From contig CM062200.1 of assembly GCA_031216445.1 (NCBI GenBank), positions 10,481,001 through 10,545,000 on the forward strand: 64,000 bases of DNA, written 5' to 3'. Each line of letters opens with the position of its first letter. The first letter of the stretch is position 1. Of the stretch, positions 10,780 through 22,654 are shown one piece after another. Below the pieces are notes generated by a model. The model saw nothing but the letters and a program-made list of their open reading frames with translations, made no database searches and was not told the origin of the DNA. Made by a program: the position numbers and the translations under genes. The stretch is from Lateolabrax maculatus. Its lineage: Eukaryota > Chordata > Actinopteri > Acropomatiformes > Lateolabracidae.

Positions 10780-13420
10780 TCTATTGTCAAAATATCCAAT
10801 TAATGTTAATACGTTTTTTGTTCCCATTAACTTATTAAATTCATATACAGGGACTCCTGATACTTAATCTCTTGTTCAAATCGATGCAAAATAGATAGTC
10901 TAGCTATAAATCAGGCTTACTGATACTACAAACCCGTTTTTTTTTTTGCAGTCAGAAAAATGATTATTATTTTTTAATGTGTTTTTCTAAACAGGCCTTT
11001 GTTCCTGCATTATTCAATTTAAATACTTGTTTCCTCTCTTCTGCCATTTTTCTTTCAGCCAGTCCTCTCTGGACTCAAGACGACTACATCTTGGCTGTCT
11101 TTTCTGTAACACTCAGTTCATTTTAAATGTCTTGGCATTTAATTAGACCTATTCATAGTTACCATCCACACACTAGGTGTAAATCTGACACATGATGCTT
11201 ATGGAGCTATCATCTGCGGAGCTGCTATTGCATCACTACGCTGCAACTAGTTTTTTTCTTCCTGCTAGAGTGTCTAAGTTTTAGTTGAGTGTCAGAACTG
11301 CCAGATCCATGCAAAATGGCTTGGGTGCACAGGTGGAGCAACAGTGATGGGCTTTGGATCCTCTGCCAGCAACCTTGGACATAAATTAGGCCCCTGTTTC
11401 CTCCTGGGTCACCTCAGAGTGGATGTAACACGTGAATCGTGTGTACAAAATCCAACAATAACATGGTCCGAAATATGCTTTTTTGTGCGTGTAAGTGGCT
11501 CTGTGAGTAAGATCTCGGGAGAAAGAGGACAGAGGGGGAGAGGAGAGAGAATCAAGCACTAAAGGAAAAGGAGAGAAAGAATGAGCTCTGCCTGACCCCC
11601 TTTTCTGCATCAACAGCTGCACACATGGAGGGTGTTGGAATTCATGGCCAAAAGTTTTCGAAGAGTGATTCCTATATTCTGCTGATACTTCCCCCACAGC
11701 GGTGCACGCTTTAACACACAGCTCACCAAACCTGTTTTACCCCGTGGTGGGAAAACCAATCATGTCAGACAATTCAAACCTTTTGCCAGGACTACAAACG
11801 CTGCCCTGCTCATCTCTTATGTTCAGCCATCTGTTGGAGGTCCCAGAGTCACCTCACCGCACCATCATCTCCTATTCTCCTTCCTACAAATCAGACAGAC
11901 TCCACAGGGTGTGTTTTAGCGTAAATATAATCCATCATGAATGACTTACATCATTCTGCTGCATCAGAGACATAGATATTTTTTCTGTGTCTTTATCCCC
12001 TTTGTGGTATCATCTTCACTTCTCTTCATACAAACAATGCGACATTTACAGAGAGATTCACCTGCTTAATATTAAGTAATGCCCTCTGTGGACAAATACA
12101 CAGTATGTCATGATTGACTAAAGTGTCTTGAATGTAAAGTCAGCTTGTTTCGCGAGGCATCCTTTTAGATTCTTAATGTTCTTAATGTAACGAGCATTGT
12201 GCCAGAGAGATGTTGAGCGTGCAGGTGTGCATGTCAAGCGCATGACCAGAGAACTGAGAGGTCAGGGGAAAAGAAGTTGAGCACTGAGAATTGAGCGCTG
12301 AACGTGCTTTGACATTTGAAGTAGAAATTCTCGGTTTGAAAATTCCCTCCGCCGTGGTCCCAAGAGAAGTCACTCTTAAAAAAAAACGCACATACTGTAC
12401 TGCAAACACACTTCTCTCTCGCGCTCTCGCTTATCCTCGCGCTATACTTGTCTCTCGCACACAAGCGCAGCACTGCGTGTGATTCAATTAACTGTGCGTG
12501 TGGATAGTAATGAGTTTCTGTTTGTGTGTGTTGGCTGTCCCTGGCCCAGTCTCTTGCTAGTTGGACTGACATAAAGCTGATTGCACAATCACTGGCAAAT
12601 TGCAATGTCAACCATTTTCCTCTGTGACTGTGTTTTAAAAAACGTGTGTGAGCACATGTGTGAGTGTATAGAATATACAGTATACTATGTGTGTAGCTGT
12701 ATGAGATTATGGGCATGTATATTTAATATTGTATTATTGTATACGCCTACCGTAAATATTTTGTATATTCTGTATGTGCTGGTGTGGATGTGTGTGTGGC
12801 TTACCCAATTGCATGCGGCCCCATCCTGTTGTTCTTCTCCTCCTTATAATGTTTGTGCAGAATAAATCAGCCGAGAGCCAGAGAAGGAACAAATCTTTTT
12901 AGAAATTCAAGGATCCCCTCTCTTCTCTGTAAGAAGTAGCTCTTATTGCAGCAGAATATCCTTGCTGTCGCCACAAAACCTTCTAAAGCTCCAGTTTTTG
13001 TGTTAGTGCTACTTCGGTTCAAACTTCACAAGGGCCGTGTTATCCATGTTATCCATGTTATCCCTGTCCTTAGGAACTATAAAACCAATTCAAATCCTCT
13101 TGCAAAAATGTGTCCCTTATAGCATTATTTTTTTATTTTTTATTTTTATCAACTATTCTCTTAAAGAGACAAAAACAATAGTTAATTGCTCATGTCAAGA
13201 AATGTGAAATTAGAATTGAGACAAAGTCCCTGAAAAGCTTTCCGGATGACGAGTATTAGGGTCACATTCAGGGGGAAAAAATTGGAGATTTTGAGATGAG
13301 GTCGTAATATTGGGGGGAACAGTAGTCATATTACAAAATTAAATTCATAATTTAAGAATAGAGTCATAATCTTACAAGAAAAAAAGCAGAGATTTGAATA
13401 CTAGAGCAGTCTGTCTCTTA
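10780..13420. other. Non-coding stretch, no gene seen
   Basis: Open frames here are short and unsupported. At 13037-13069 the words TTATCCATG, TTATCCATG and TTATCCCTG form a small imperfect tandem. Nothing else stands out. Confidence 0.5.
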
Positions 13421-13556
13421 TGTGTCAAATGATGGATGTTGATGACCTGAAGTTACAGTTTACACCAAGAGAAAATGAAACCAGGTACATGATGCATGAG
13501 TCAATAACCACATGTGTTTGAAGAAGCAGCTGGAGTACAGAGTAGGCCGGGGCTAC

Positions 13557-13652
13557 CTTCACCACATCCGGTAAATTGCAGCACACAGCCACTTCTCTCA
13601 GCTTTTCAGTGGGAAGCGTCCCGGTGTAGGGAGACAGTCCCAATATTTCCAT
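13557..13652 (-). CDS. Orphan putative coding exon, 32 codons, unrecognised
   Basis: On the minus strand an ATG at 13652 opens MEILGLSPYTGTLPTEKL, then REVAVCCNLPDVVK, ending at a donor-like GAAG|GTAGCC. The residue mix is protein-like, and codon phase is 0 at the donor. I do not recognise the sequence and could not find a partner exon downstream on the minus strand. It could be an exon of an unknown gene, a processed remnant, or chance. Confidence 0.2.
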
Positions 13653-14048
13653 GATAAATTTTCACTGCTGCTTTAGGGAAATTCGAAAAAGGCTGGCAGT
13701 AATGTAAAGTATATTCATTTTGTAGATAATAGGTCACAACAGGTGGTCCTTCATTTGCTCTGTTCATTGTGCTGCAGTACATTTTACATACAGTATACTC
13801 AGCAGGAAAACTCTGCAGGGTGAGTTTAGTTCAGCTGGAATTTAAACGGTTAAACCTGATTCACAATATAATGGGATTTTCCTTTTCCTTCTAAAATAAT
13901 GCCTGAAAACCACACTCTCATTGTTACTCCAGCGGATTCATTCAATCACCTTACTCCAATCCCACTGTCTCTGCCAGCCAGTCAACCAAGCGTTGCCAGT
14001 CCCTCTGTGCCAGTGCTGGCTCGGCATACAAGATCCCTGCATGTACAG

Positions 14049-14050
<2 letters not shown>

Positions 14051-14087
<37 letters not shown>

Positions 14088-14091
14088 GTGT
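14051..14091. repeat. (TG)n microsatellite
   Basis: About 20 TG units with one C interruption. It produces a false Cys-Val frame. Confidence 0.95.
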
Positions 14092-14289
14092 CCTGTGCCT
14101 GTGCATTAACATGCATGTCTTTGTGTCTCTATGTGTGACTCATCTGTGTAAACGAGTGTGAGTGTATGCCATCTCATCCTGTTATCCTGAGGTTTCCCCA
14201 TCCATTTGTGTTTGTGTGTGACAAATTTTGGCACGAGTGAGATGTCATGCCTGTTTTTGCTCGTTTTTTTTTTTTTTTTTTAAATGGGT

Positions 14290-14480
14290 TGCAATGTCAC
14301 TTGTTCAGTCAGTCAGGTCCATCAGTCCAACTCTTTGTTCCAGAGTGAAATATCTGAACGACTGGATTTTCACAAGATGTGGCACAGAAATTCATAGCTT
14401 AGTTTTAATTCTGATGACCTGGGTGACATTTCATCTGGTTTTACCAACAAGACAACACTTGATCAACACTTAAGTTCATA
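14290..14480 (+). repeat. Dispersed fish repeat, family A (copy 2)
   Basis: It contains GTGAAATATCTGAACGACTGG, ATTTTCACAAGATGTGGCAC and AGAAATTCATAG in the same order as the family A consensus I recall (a 'sum of clauses' repeat with ATTCATG and GATGAC words). It is worn, and its boundaries are approximate. Confidence 0.45.
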
Positions 14481-15784
14481 GCAAAACACCCAAAAGCCAA
14501 ATAACCAAATTCCCATTCAATTTGTTGGCTATTCATACCATGCTAAAGGTGAATCAAAATGATTTTGATCGCCCCTTTCTATTAGGATTATGTTAGGCTG
14601 AAATTCAAAAGTGGATCACCATTACATTCTCTGCATGCTCCCCAGACGATGCATCATTTGGATTTTAATGACCTCCAGTCTGGCACCAACCGCAAGGTAA
14701 ACTGTCAGCTTCTTACACATTATATCTACTAGTATACAAAAGGCCAGATACTCATGTAATTTGAAGAGAAAATTCTTGCCTCCCGCAGAAAGGACACTTT
14801 GAATATTGATAACCTCGTGACCTTCCCACCAGCCATTATTAAGGTTCAAGATTCAAGGTTCATATATTTGCAGTAGGGTTGCACAACGAAAATGAAAGTT
14901 GTATGACACACACACAGAACATATACACAGGTAATTACATTTAGGATAGAACAAATAAAAATATATGTAATATATACATATACAAGTATGCAGCAAGGAA
15001 ATCATTCTGTAGTGCATTTTTTTTTAAATTTGCATCTGGGTGGATGTAAAAAGCAGCAACAAGATAATCAGGGGCTCATAGTTGAGAGCAAACTGAGGGA
15101 AAACAACTGGTAACTATGTTCTTTCAAAAGAAATGCAAGCACAACTAACACAGTTTATATCAGCATATTTGCATTGTACAACATAAATGAATCAGCATCA
15201 TAGCTACAGTGTCATATGACATTAAGTCTATCAACATTACCTAGCAACGCTTAACATCATGAAACACAAGGCCCGATAGTGGAGCAGCAGCAGGTCCCTC
15301 ATCTGTTACCGAGGACGTGAGACAAACTGAGCTCATGAAGTGGAGCTACTGAAGTTATCACAGGGATCATTAGCACTGAGGTGTCGCGGACCTCGTGGTA
15401 AAGACAGTTCAGCTTTGGAGCTAACATGACTTGTTTGGTATGAACGGATTCATCGCAATCTTAAGATTCATACGATACCACTGCTTTGCGCTATCTTAAA
15501 AACTGAACCCGCAACGGCCCTGATGCAGATGATCCGCCATCATTTAGAGGGCTAAAAGCAGGCCAAGTAACTCAGCACTGTGCATAAACTCAAAATCAAC
15601 TCAATGTTTAAAATGCCTCAGAGACTGCCTATGTACAGGGCCCAGAATTCCATGCTACGCCCCTGTAGACAGTGTTGATAATATGGTCTTCATCTTCACA
15701 TTAATGGATGGACATCTTGGAAACATTGTTATCAGCTTTGACTAGTTGTAGTTTGACTAAACAAGTGTGCCTCCCCTCGTCTTG
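14481..15784. other. Non-coding stretch, no gene seen
   Basis: A duplicated word, AAGGTTCAAGATTCAAGGTTC (about 14841-14861), begins what may be another worn retroelement tail running to about 14990. No coding evidence was found. Confidence 0.4.
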
Positions 15785-15925
15785 CACTCAGAACACAGTC
15801 CGCCAGTTGAGAGCAATAGCTTGATCCGGGGCCACGGAGCCAGGTCTCTGTAAAGAACCGTCTCTGATTTCCCGTTGCTTGGCCAGCCTGAGTCCCAATT
15901 CGTCCACAGGGACTCCCCATTGTTC
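15785..15925 (-). mobile_element. LINE fragment: N-terminal endonuclease region
   Basis: The minus strand encodes VDELGLRLAKQREIRDGS and, after a frame change, FFTETWLRGPGS, then IALNWRTVF in the first frame. The order DELxLRLxxQREIRDxxxxxFTETWL is the start of the apurinic-like endonuclease domain in fish L2-like LINE polyproteins (the TETW block carries the catalytic Glu). The frameshift and small size mark a dead fragment. Confidence 0.7.
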
Positions 15926-16390
15926 TAACGGCCCATTATTCCAAAAACCCAATAGGCTGTAAAATGTCCCTTTGGACACAAAAGCTCATTTGTCCGACGG
16001 CCCTGCTTCGAAAATACACACACTCCCTGTAGTCGTTAGGGTTAGGGTCAAAAGTGTTTTCTCTCCAATAGGTTAGATTTTTATCAACGTTTCAATCAGT
16101 GTGTTGTATTGCTGTTTTTAGACCAGCCTACATCTAACGACTCAGGTGACAGGGTAAACAACGGAGGTAAAACGCTCATGATTTTTTTTCAACGTTGGAA
16201 ACTTGTCTGCGACAGTAAAATCGTTTGAAATGTTGTTTGGTGTAAGGCCAGAAAGATAGCCTATAAAGGGCAAAACCTCCACCGATTCAGCACCATGGAC
16301 AGGGCTGGCAGTCACTGAACCAACAACTGGAGGGAGTTACAATAATTGAATTTATTGAATTTATTTACAATAATTTACAATCACTTGTTA

Positions 16391-16605
16391 AGTCAAGTCA
16401 ATTTTATGTATATAGCGCCAAATCATAACAGGGCTTATCTCCAGAACCTTTTCACATAGAGTAGGTCTAGATCGTAGTCCTTCAAATATTTTATTTAGAC
16501 CCAAAAGTTCTCACCACGAGAAAGCACTTGACGACAGTGGCAAGGAAAAACAGCAAAACCAGTACTGCTGGTCTAGACTGGTTTTTCAGCAGGGAAGAAA
16601 TACAA
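16391..16605 (-). repeat. Retroelement-derived dispersed repeat
   Basis: The pattern AAGTCAATTTTATGTATATAG, then CGCCAAATCATAACAG, CACATAGAGTAGGTCTAGAT, and a GACAGTGGCAAGGAAAAAC block is one I recognise as a very common fish repeat ('tatagcgccaaatcataaca ... ggaaaaac'), usually taken as a retroelement 3' region. It is non-coding. Confidence 0.6.
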
Positions 16606-19589
16606 CAAATACATCAGTGTCCGTGCATCAATGAGGAAGACTTAAGGCAAGGATACATTAGCATTTAAAACACTGACATTCTTCACCGTGGTCAACGGAT
16701 TCACTTGCAGGGACAAAGAAAATCCACGAGTTTAACTCTGACACATGCATCTGGGCCATTGTCCAATACAGTGCCAAAGTCAGGACGACATGATGAACTG
16801 GAGAGCCTGAAAATTCAAAATGGAGGAAGCTATTGTAGCTTACCTGCTGCGTTGCATTATCCACTTTGAGATGAATTTGCTCTACTGGTGTGGAAATTGG
16901 AAATAAGTGGTTGTAGTGATTGTAAAGGGGCCATGTACAGAAAGACCTGTGGGTTGACTGGTGCATAACTGTAAGGTATAACTAAAAATATTATCTTTGT
17001 CAGACTTGCACTCTGACTGGCACCCCAGCTCCCAGTCAAACTGCTATAATAAGTCATAAGCACGCGTCAACAGTGTTTGTGTGATTACTCTCACTGCCAG
17101 AGGGGGGCATCAAAAGGTCTGCACTCCAGCTTTAAAGTAAAAGCTTTTGTGAAATGAAGTGCAATTGTGTTATGTCAAAGCAATATTATCTATATGAAAA
17201 TGTTACTTTAATCATACCCTTAATGGTGTGCATTACAGTTTAAATTGAACTGCGAAGCGCAGCAAACTAGAAATTGCTTTTTGTTCTGTGTTATTATTCA
17301 GTTGTCTTTACTCTGACCCCTCTCCCTCTTCTTCTTTTCATCTTTGTCAACAGAGGTTGCCGCTTGAAAGGCCTCTCTTTGTCTTTGTAGATGTCTAAAA
17401 CCGCTTTTCAGCTTTTCCCTCTCTCTCTGTTTCTATTATCCAATGAGGGAAACAGAGCTAATGTCTCCTCCTCCATCACTCTCCGTCCGTCTGTCTGTCT
17501 TTGTGTGTTGCTCCACGTCTTTTACCAATGTCAAAAATAGACCTGTTCACTCCTGTTCCCTCCTGCTCTTTTCTTCCTTTTTTTTGCCTCCCCTTGCCTC
17601 TCTCTTCCCCTCTCTCTCTGTCTTTCATAGATGTCAGAAAGACATTTGTGTGCTCTGAATGTGGAGTAGAGGCGATGTTTGGATGTTTTGAAGCAGAACT
17701 GTCTGTCTAACCGTCTGAATACAGACTGAGACCTATTGATTTCTGGTTTACGAAGGGATCAGAAGCTAATCTTTATGGCACGCACACACACAGAAATGCA
17801 CACACACACTTTTGTGCATAGACCCCATGCACATGCTCAGTGACAAATGACAAATGTTTTCCCGCCATTACAGTAAGTACTTGTTAATGCACACGTGAAC
17901 AACAAAAACAGACTTTCATGGAGAATCATGACGGTTACATTGGAGGAAAAGCATTTGGGTGTACACACAAACACACAAACATTGTCAATTGAGAGTTCAC
18001 TTTAGGTCATAACAGTCATAACAGGTCATAAAAGTGTGGAAGAAGTTAAGGGCATATCTTTCTTCTTAGAGGTGTCTGTCCATCTGTTGGAAACATCTGT
18101 TACATCTCCCTCTCACACACAAACACAATTTATGGATTTACATGTGAAAATGTGTGAAAACAAGCGTACAGTACTGTATGTGCACACAATCATCCTTGCA
18201 TGACACACACACATGCACAAACAAAACCAAGATGATTGGATGAATTGTCTTATCATTTTCCAAGCAAATTGATTTGGGAGGCACCTAAGCTGACTCGCTT
18301 GAGGCCTGACACTCCCAATAACGCCTCTCCTCTTTTATTAATTCCCCACTCTCTGTTCTACCCACTCCTCCTTTTATTTATTCAGTTCATCGGTCTATCC
18401 TACCTTCTGTCATGTTGATTTCTTGTGAAAGTCCCAGGGAGGAATGGAGCAATCTAAATCAAATCAAACCCCGATAGTCAACTTAAACAGACTCGTATGT
18501 CTCTGACCCCAATGTTTATCCAGAAGACTGTGATCATTATGCTCAGTTTTTAAAATGAAATTGGAGGTTGATGTAATAACTGATTTTGGCAAGTAATAGA
18601 TTGATAGGATTACAGCAAACTTGAGAAAGAAGAGGATTGATTGTGTTGATCTGTGGGATGGTCCGATTTCTGAAACTAAGGCAGAGAACAATAGGGAATA
18701 AGAGGTATGTCTAAGTGTTGCATCTTCTGTCATGATGATTTGTGATGAAATTTGGATGAAATAGTGCCCGAAATAGAGCCAAACTCTTTCCTGAACTTAA
18801 TCAGAGTGATCTGATTGACCCCAAGGCGGCTGCTGCTGCTGTCAGAGTGAAAATTGTTTTCCTTCAAGCCTTAACTTTTCTGCTTTGGCATTCCTCAAAA
18901 ACTAGTGCAGCATCCTAAGTTAGGTCACTAACTGATTTAAATGGGTTACTAAATTATTCCAGATATATCGGTGTCAGACAAATTTATTTATAAAGTCATT
19001 TTCATAAACAGGCTTGTCACAAAGTGAGAACGAGAAATAGAACAAAACACACAGACAAAGAGATGGCAGGATATTGTTGGCGGGCTTTAGTGTACATAGT
19101 GATTTTGTATGAAGTCAGTGTCTGTTTCCATATTCTTTCCAACCTTATCCCACATAAGGTACATCGCACACAATCAGTGTGGGAAAGTAATACGAGCCAA
19201 CAGCCAATAAATGCTAGTAAATTTTGACTGCGGTTGTTAAGCTCCGTCTACTTCTGCTGGCCGCTTTGGCAGGTAGCCAAACCAGCATATGGAGGTTCAC
19301 TTAAAGCACAAAATGAGTTTGGCTGCTAGAATAATGGAAGTGAATGATGAATTTTGGAATGCACAAACCGCCATGGCCAAAATCCAAAAGAAGATTTGTT
19401 TTCTGCTCATTATCAAGTATCATAGGGAGTTTTTATAGTTGCATGAATAGTCAGAGCCCATACATGCCGGTAGATTAGTTTCAATAGTTAGTTGGCAAAT
19501 GTTTTCACAATGAAAATATAACAAGAAAGTTGTTCCACAGAGGAAAAAGTTTAAATGGAGTTTGTTACCCTGAAAATAGAAAATACAAA
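16606..19589. other. Non-coding stretch, no gene seen
   Basis: It contains a pyrimidine-rich tract (about 17290-17640) and several short CA-rich patches (17779-17812, 17960-17985). I found no exon with matching splice sites. Confidence 0.5.
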
Positions 19590-19662
19590 TGTTTTTGTTT
19601 AATCCACACAAAACAACAAGTTGTGGCTTGACTAGGGGGTTATGTGCTAGACTATTTCTCAT
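19590..19662 (+). mobile_element. MITE-like family C, internal fragment
   Basis: The sequence GTTTTTGTTTAATCCACACA, followed by ACAACAAGTTGTGGCTTGAC and GTTATGTGCTAGACTATTTC, matches the internal part of the same element found at 38841-39169 (there inverted) and 29903-30411. Only about 70 bases are left. Confidence 0.6.
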
Positions 19663-20734
19663 TAACACTATTAATACATTTTTGTTTTCAATGCCTGTGA
19701 CTATGTTAAAATAAAATGTATTTAAGAGTAACCTTGCAGTAGTCAAATTATTCTTGGCACAGCAAACTGTATCTTTATGTACTGTACTTGTTAGTGATGA
19801 ATTCTCTCTTTGGGATTTTTCTGCATCTGCCCTCGACGAAATCACATCAGTTTATATACACACTGAGCTCATTCCGGGCGTCTTCTTGACTACTTGACAG
19901 AGTTTGGATCTAGAAAAAGTAACATTAATTTACTGTATAAACACAGTGATGCACTTCTTTTGTACTTTGATTTATTGTGGCCTCTTTCTTGGCAATGGAT
20001 TTTTTTGAAACGATACATGCTGGTTGTTTTGTAGCTGTCAGAGAGGCAGTGCCAGAGGGTTTGAAGTGACTGTAAGAGAATATGAACACTGAGCTAACAC
20101 AGCAAGGCTCCAATTCAGTGTTGTGCCACAGAAATTCCCCACATGGTAAACTTATGAAACACATTGACAACTACAATTAAGATGAATTGTACATTCTGAC
20201 AGTTCAAAACAAAACAAAAAACTTGTTAAGATTCAAGCACGATTATTCACATCCATCATAACTCCTTAAAACAAGGGACTGCATGTAGACAGAGCTCATA
20301 GTTTAGTCTTTATATATTTATGTCTTTTGTTATGTCTTCCTGCATGGTTGCCAGTCTCCTGACCCTGGTTTTTGACAGTTCTCTTTCATCACAAGAATTT
20401 GATCATTCTATAGGTGAAACGCAGCTCACATCAAATAGACATTAAAACTCTGCCATGTTTCCAATTATACCCTTTCTTAATCGGCTTATTTCACAAATCT
20501 CATCATTGCGTGGTGTGTTCGTTTGGCCCCTAACTGGATAATCTTTATCTTTTTTTAATTTTATTTCATGTGAAAAGCTATAATCTCGAATTTCCTTGAT
20601 GTACAAGAGGTTACCTATATTGAATACCATGTTAATCTAAAATTATTTCCTTAAATACAAGCCCAGATACTTAAGGGAGAAATTGCATTGACTTAGATTT
20701 ATTTCCTGACTTGACTTTAACCATTATCAATGCA

Positions 20735-20928
20735 TACTTAACCCCAACCCAAACTCAACCTTAGCCTAAACCTAAACCTAAACTTATCCAAAAACCTTAA
20801 CCTAACCTAAAGCTAAACATTAAAGGTTGACCTTGTGAGGACCAGCTTTCTGCCTCCAAGTGGACGTATGAGCCCTCATAATGTCAGTGTGTGAGCAGAT
20901 ATTTCTCCAACAATGTTATTAAAACCAA

Positions 20929-20969
<41 letters not shown>

Positions 20970-20979
20970 ACACACACAC
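20735..20979. repeat. Telomere-like CCTAA-rich tract plus (CA)n
   Basis: Between about 20735 and 20822 degenerate units of CCTAAAC, CCTAACC and CTTAACC recur (for example AGCCTAAACCTAAACCTAAA). After a spacer with CCTTGTGAGGACCAGC, a CA run of about 24 units occupies 20931-20979. This layout (CCTAA-like units, GTGGGGACC-type word, then CA) is one I recall from a common fish repeat, so a true interstitial telomere is less likely. Confidence 0.6.
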
Positions 20980-22284
20980 TGCTGTACTTACACTTTTATT
21001 TTCCAAAGAAGACAGTAGAGAAGTACATTAGAAAATAAATGAAGTTGTGGTAAATTAATTGGTTTATTAATTTTAATGAAATAAATCCTGCAAATAAACT
21101 GTAAGTGCTTGACCGGCTGTGGTGCAAAAACAAGACTGGAATATGAACCCACACAACTTTATAGACAAATCCCTATTGTATGTTTATCACTCTTCCAAAG
21201 TTTCCCAAGTCCAGCCAACATGTTAAGTGTCAATTGTCCCTGTTATTTTTTTCTTTTACGCCTAGGCCCAGTGAACAGTCTAAAAGAGGTTCAGTGCCAG
21301 ACAGGTAAAGTGTGATTCTGTCCCTTTTTTTCTGTCTCATTTCTTTGCAGGAATAGATAAAGCAAGAGAATGGGACAGAGTGACAGAGATAGAAAGGCCG
21401 ACAGAGAGGAAAGGTGAGATGGAGGTTGTCCATGGTTGTAGATGTAATAGTCATTATTGTAAAGTCAATGTTTTGATCTCCCACAACAGCCATTTCCTTC
21501 CAAGAGTTATCCCCCATGTCCTTGAACAAGGCACTGAATCCTGCTCGCTGACTGTTACTGTCACTTTTAACCATAATGCCAGCTACATGCTTCAAATATA
21601 AGATGGACAAAGGCGGACAAAGTTGACAAGTTGCCAATAACACAAATAGCCAGCTTCAATATTGAAAGCTAGACCTCTTTTACAACAAAATCTGGCACAC
21701 AGAGAAAGCCAACAGTATCAGTTCAGGGCTCAAGGTGAATGCAAATACTGTCGTTGTATCCTCTCATCAAGGCCGGCAACACTGCCAAATAATACCAACA
21801 AACAAGGTCCTGGGATTGCATGATTTAAGAGGGAGGATCCTCCAATCAGAACAAAACCAAGCTTTTCATTTTCTGAGTTGTTGGCAACATCAAAGCAGCG
21901 TCCTGAACTCTTTGATGAAAACATGTTGATTAGGAGCCAGAAAGCCAGGCCTGCACTAATTCCACAGGCAGGAAATTGACTGGTTCTGCCATCTCCAATT
22001 TAACCGGAGAGTTAGACTCAGAATTCAGATTTCTTTTTTAAATTTTGAAGTTTCAACTTTCCAGGAGGTTAGCTAACTTGTATTGTAAAAACATAAAATG
22101 TTTTGCTGCCAAGAAGTCAGAAAGTACAAGGGATGTATTGTTAACAAATCAAGTCTGTGTGTTCAGGTGAAAGTCCCCTGTTTGTTTGTTTCTTTGTTTG
22201 TTTGTCCATCACCCTTCAGAGGAGCCAGTTAGCTCATATCAGCCTCAGGCAAGGCACCTTTTTCAAGGTAGACAGGCCATCAAG
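20980..22284. other. Non-coding stretch, no gene seen
   Basis: Open frames on both strands overlap and lack splice support. A CTTCAG acceptor-like site at 22219 precedes the small open frame at 22285. Confidence 0.4.
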
Positions 22285-22494
22285 ATGAGTGAGCATGAAA
22301 TGGAGATTGTTACTTTAAGGTCAGATGGCCTACTTGCATCCACCTCTCAGACCTCCACTGCACACACTGTGCCGCATAGTAGCACTGACAAATGGCACTG
22401 GGTGTCAGTCTTGTTCTGCGGGCTGGCCTTTGTTTTCGGATTAGTCTGCAAAATGCCCCTTTTTAAAAAAAACTGCGTTAAATTATTCTGTTAA
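22285..22494 (+). CDS. Possible 69-aa single-pass membrane protein
   Basis: I do not recognise this frame. From the ATG at 22285 it begins MSEHEMEIVTLRSDGLLAST and has a Ser/Thr-rich middle. It then has a hydrophobic stretch WVSVLFCGLAFVFGLVC (about residues 43-59) that could cross a membrane, and ends with a short basic tail containing FKKNCVKLFC. The layout would suit a tail-anchored or small integral membrane protein with Lys on the far side (inference). The frame is open upstream through a T-rich tract to an acceptor-like CTTCAG at 22214-22219, so it could be a terminal exon. Against it: no donor partner, no polyadenylation signal nearby, and length near the chance limit. Confidence 0.25.
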   Translation: MSEHEMEIVTLRSDGLLASTSQTSTAHTVPHSSTDKWHWVSVLFCGLAFVFGLVCKMPLFKKNCVKLFC

Positions 22495-22654
22495 ATGACT
22501 ATGCACTTCTTTTTTACATTACCTGAAGGGGTAACCAATGGAGGAGCAAGTTATCCTTCAATCTATCTTAAATCTACATAACTGGAGATACAGTTTTCAG
22601 ATAATCCATCGGTACGCATTTCATTGGGTGCTATGTGCAATGCACCCTTGCTCC

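Noticed and set aside
12234..12716. 160-codon minus-strand open frame
   Set aside because: Residues are not protein-like. There is no start context or splice support, and it overlaps other frames of similar length on both strands.
20735..20822. True interstitial telomere
   Set aside because: Units are degenerate and mixed, with no exact TTAGGG array, and the neighbouring words match a fish dispersed repeat pattern I recall.
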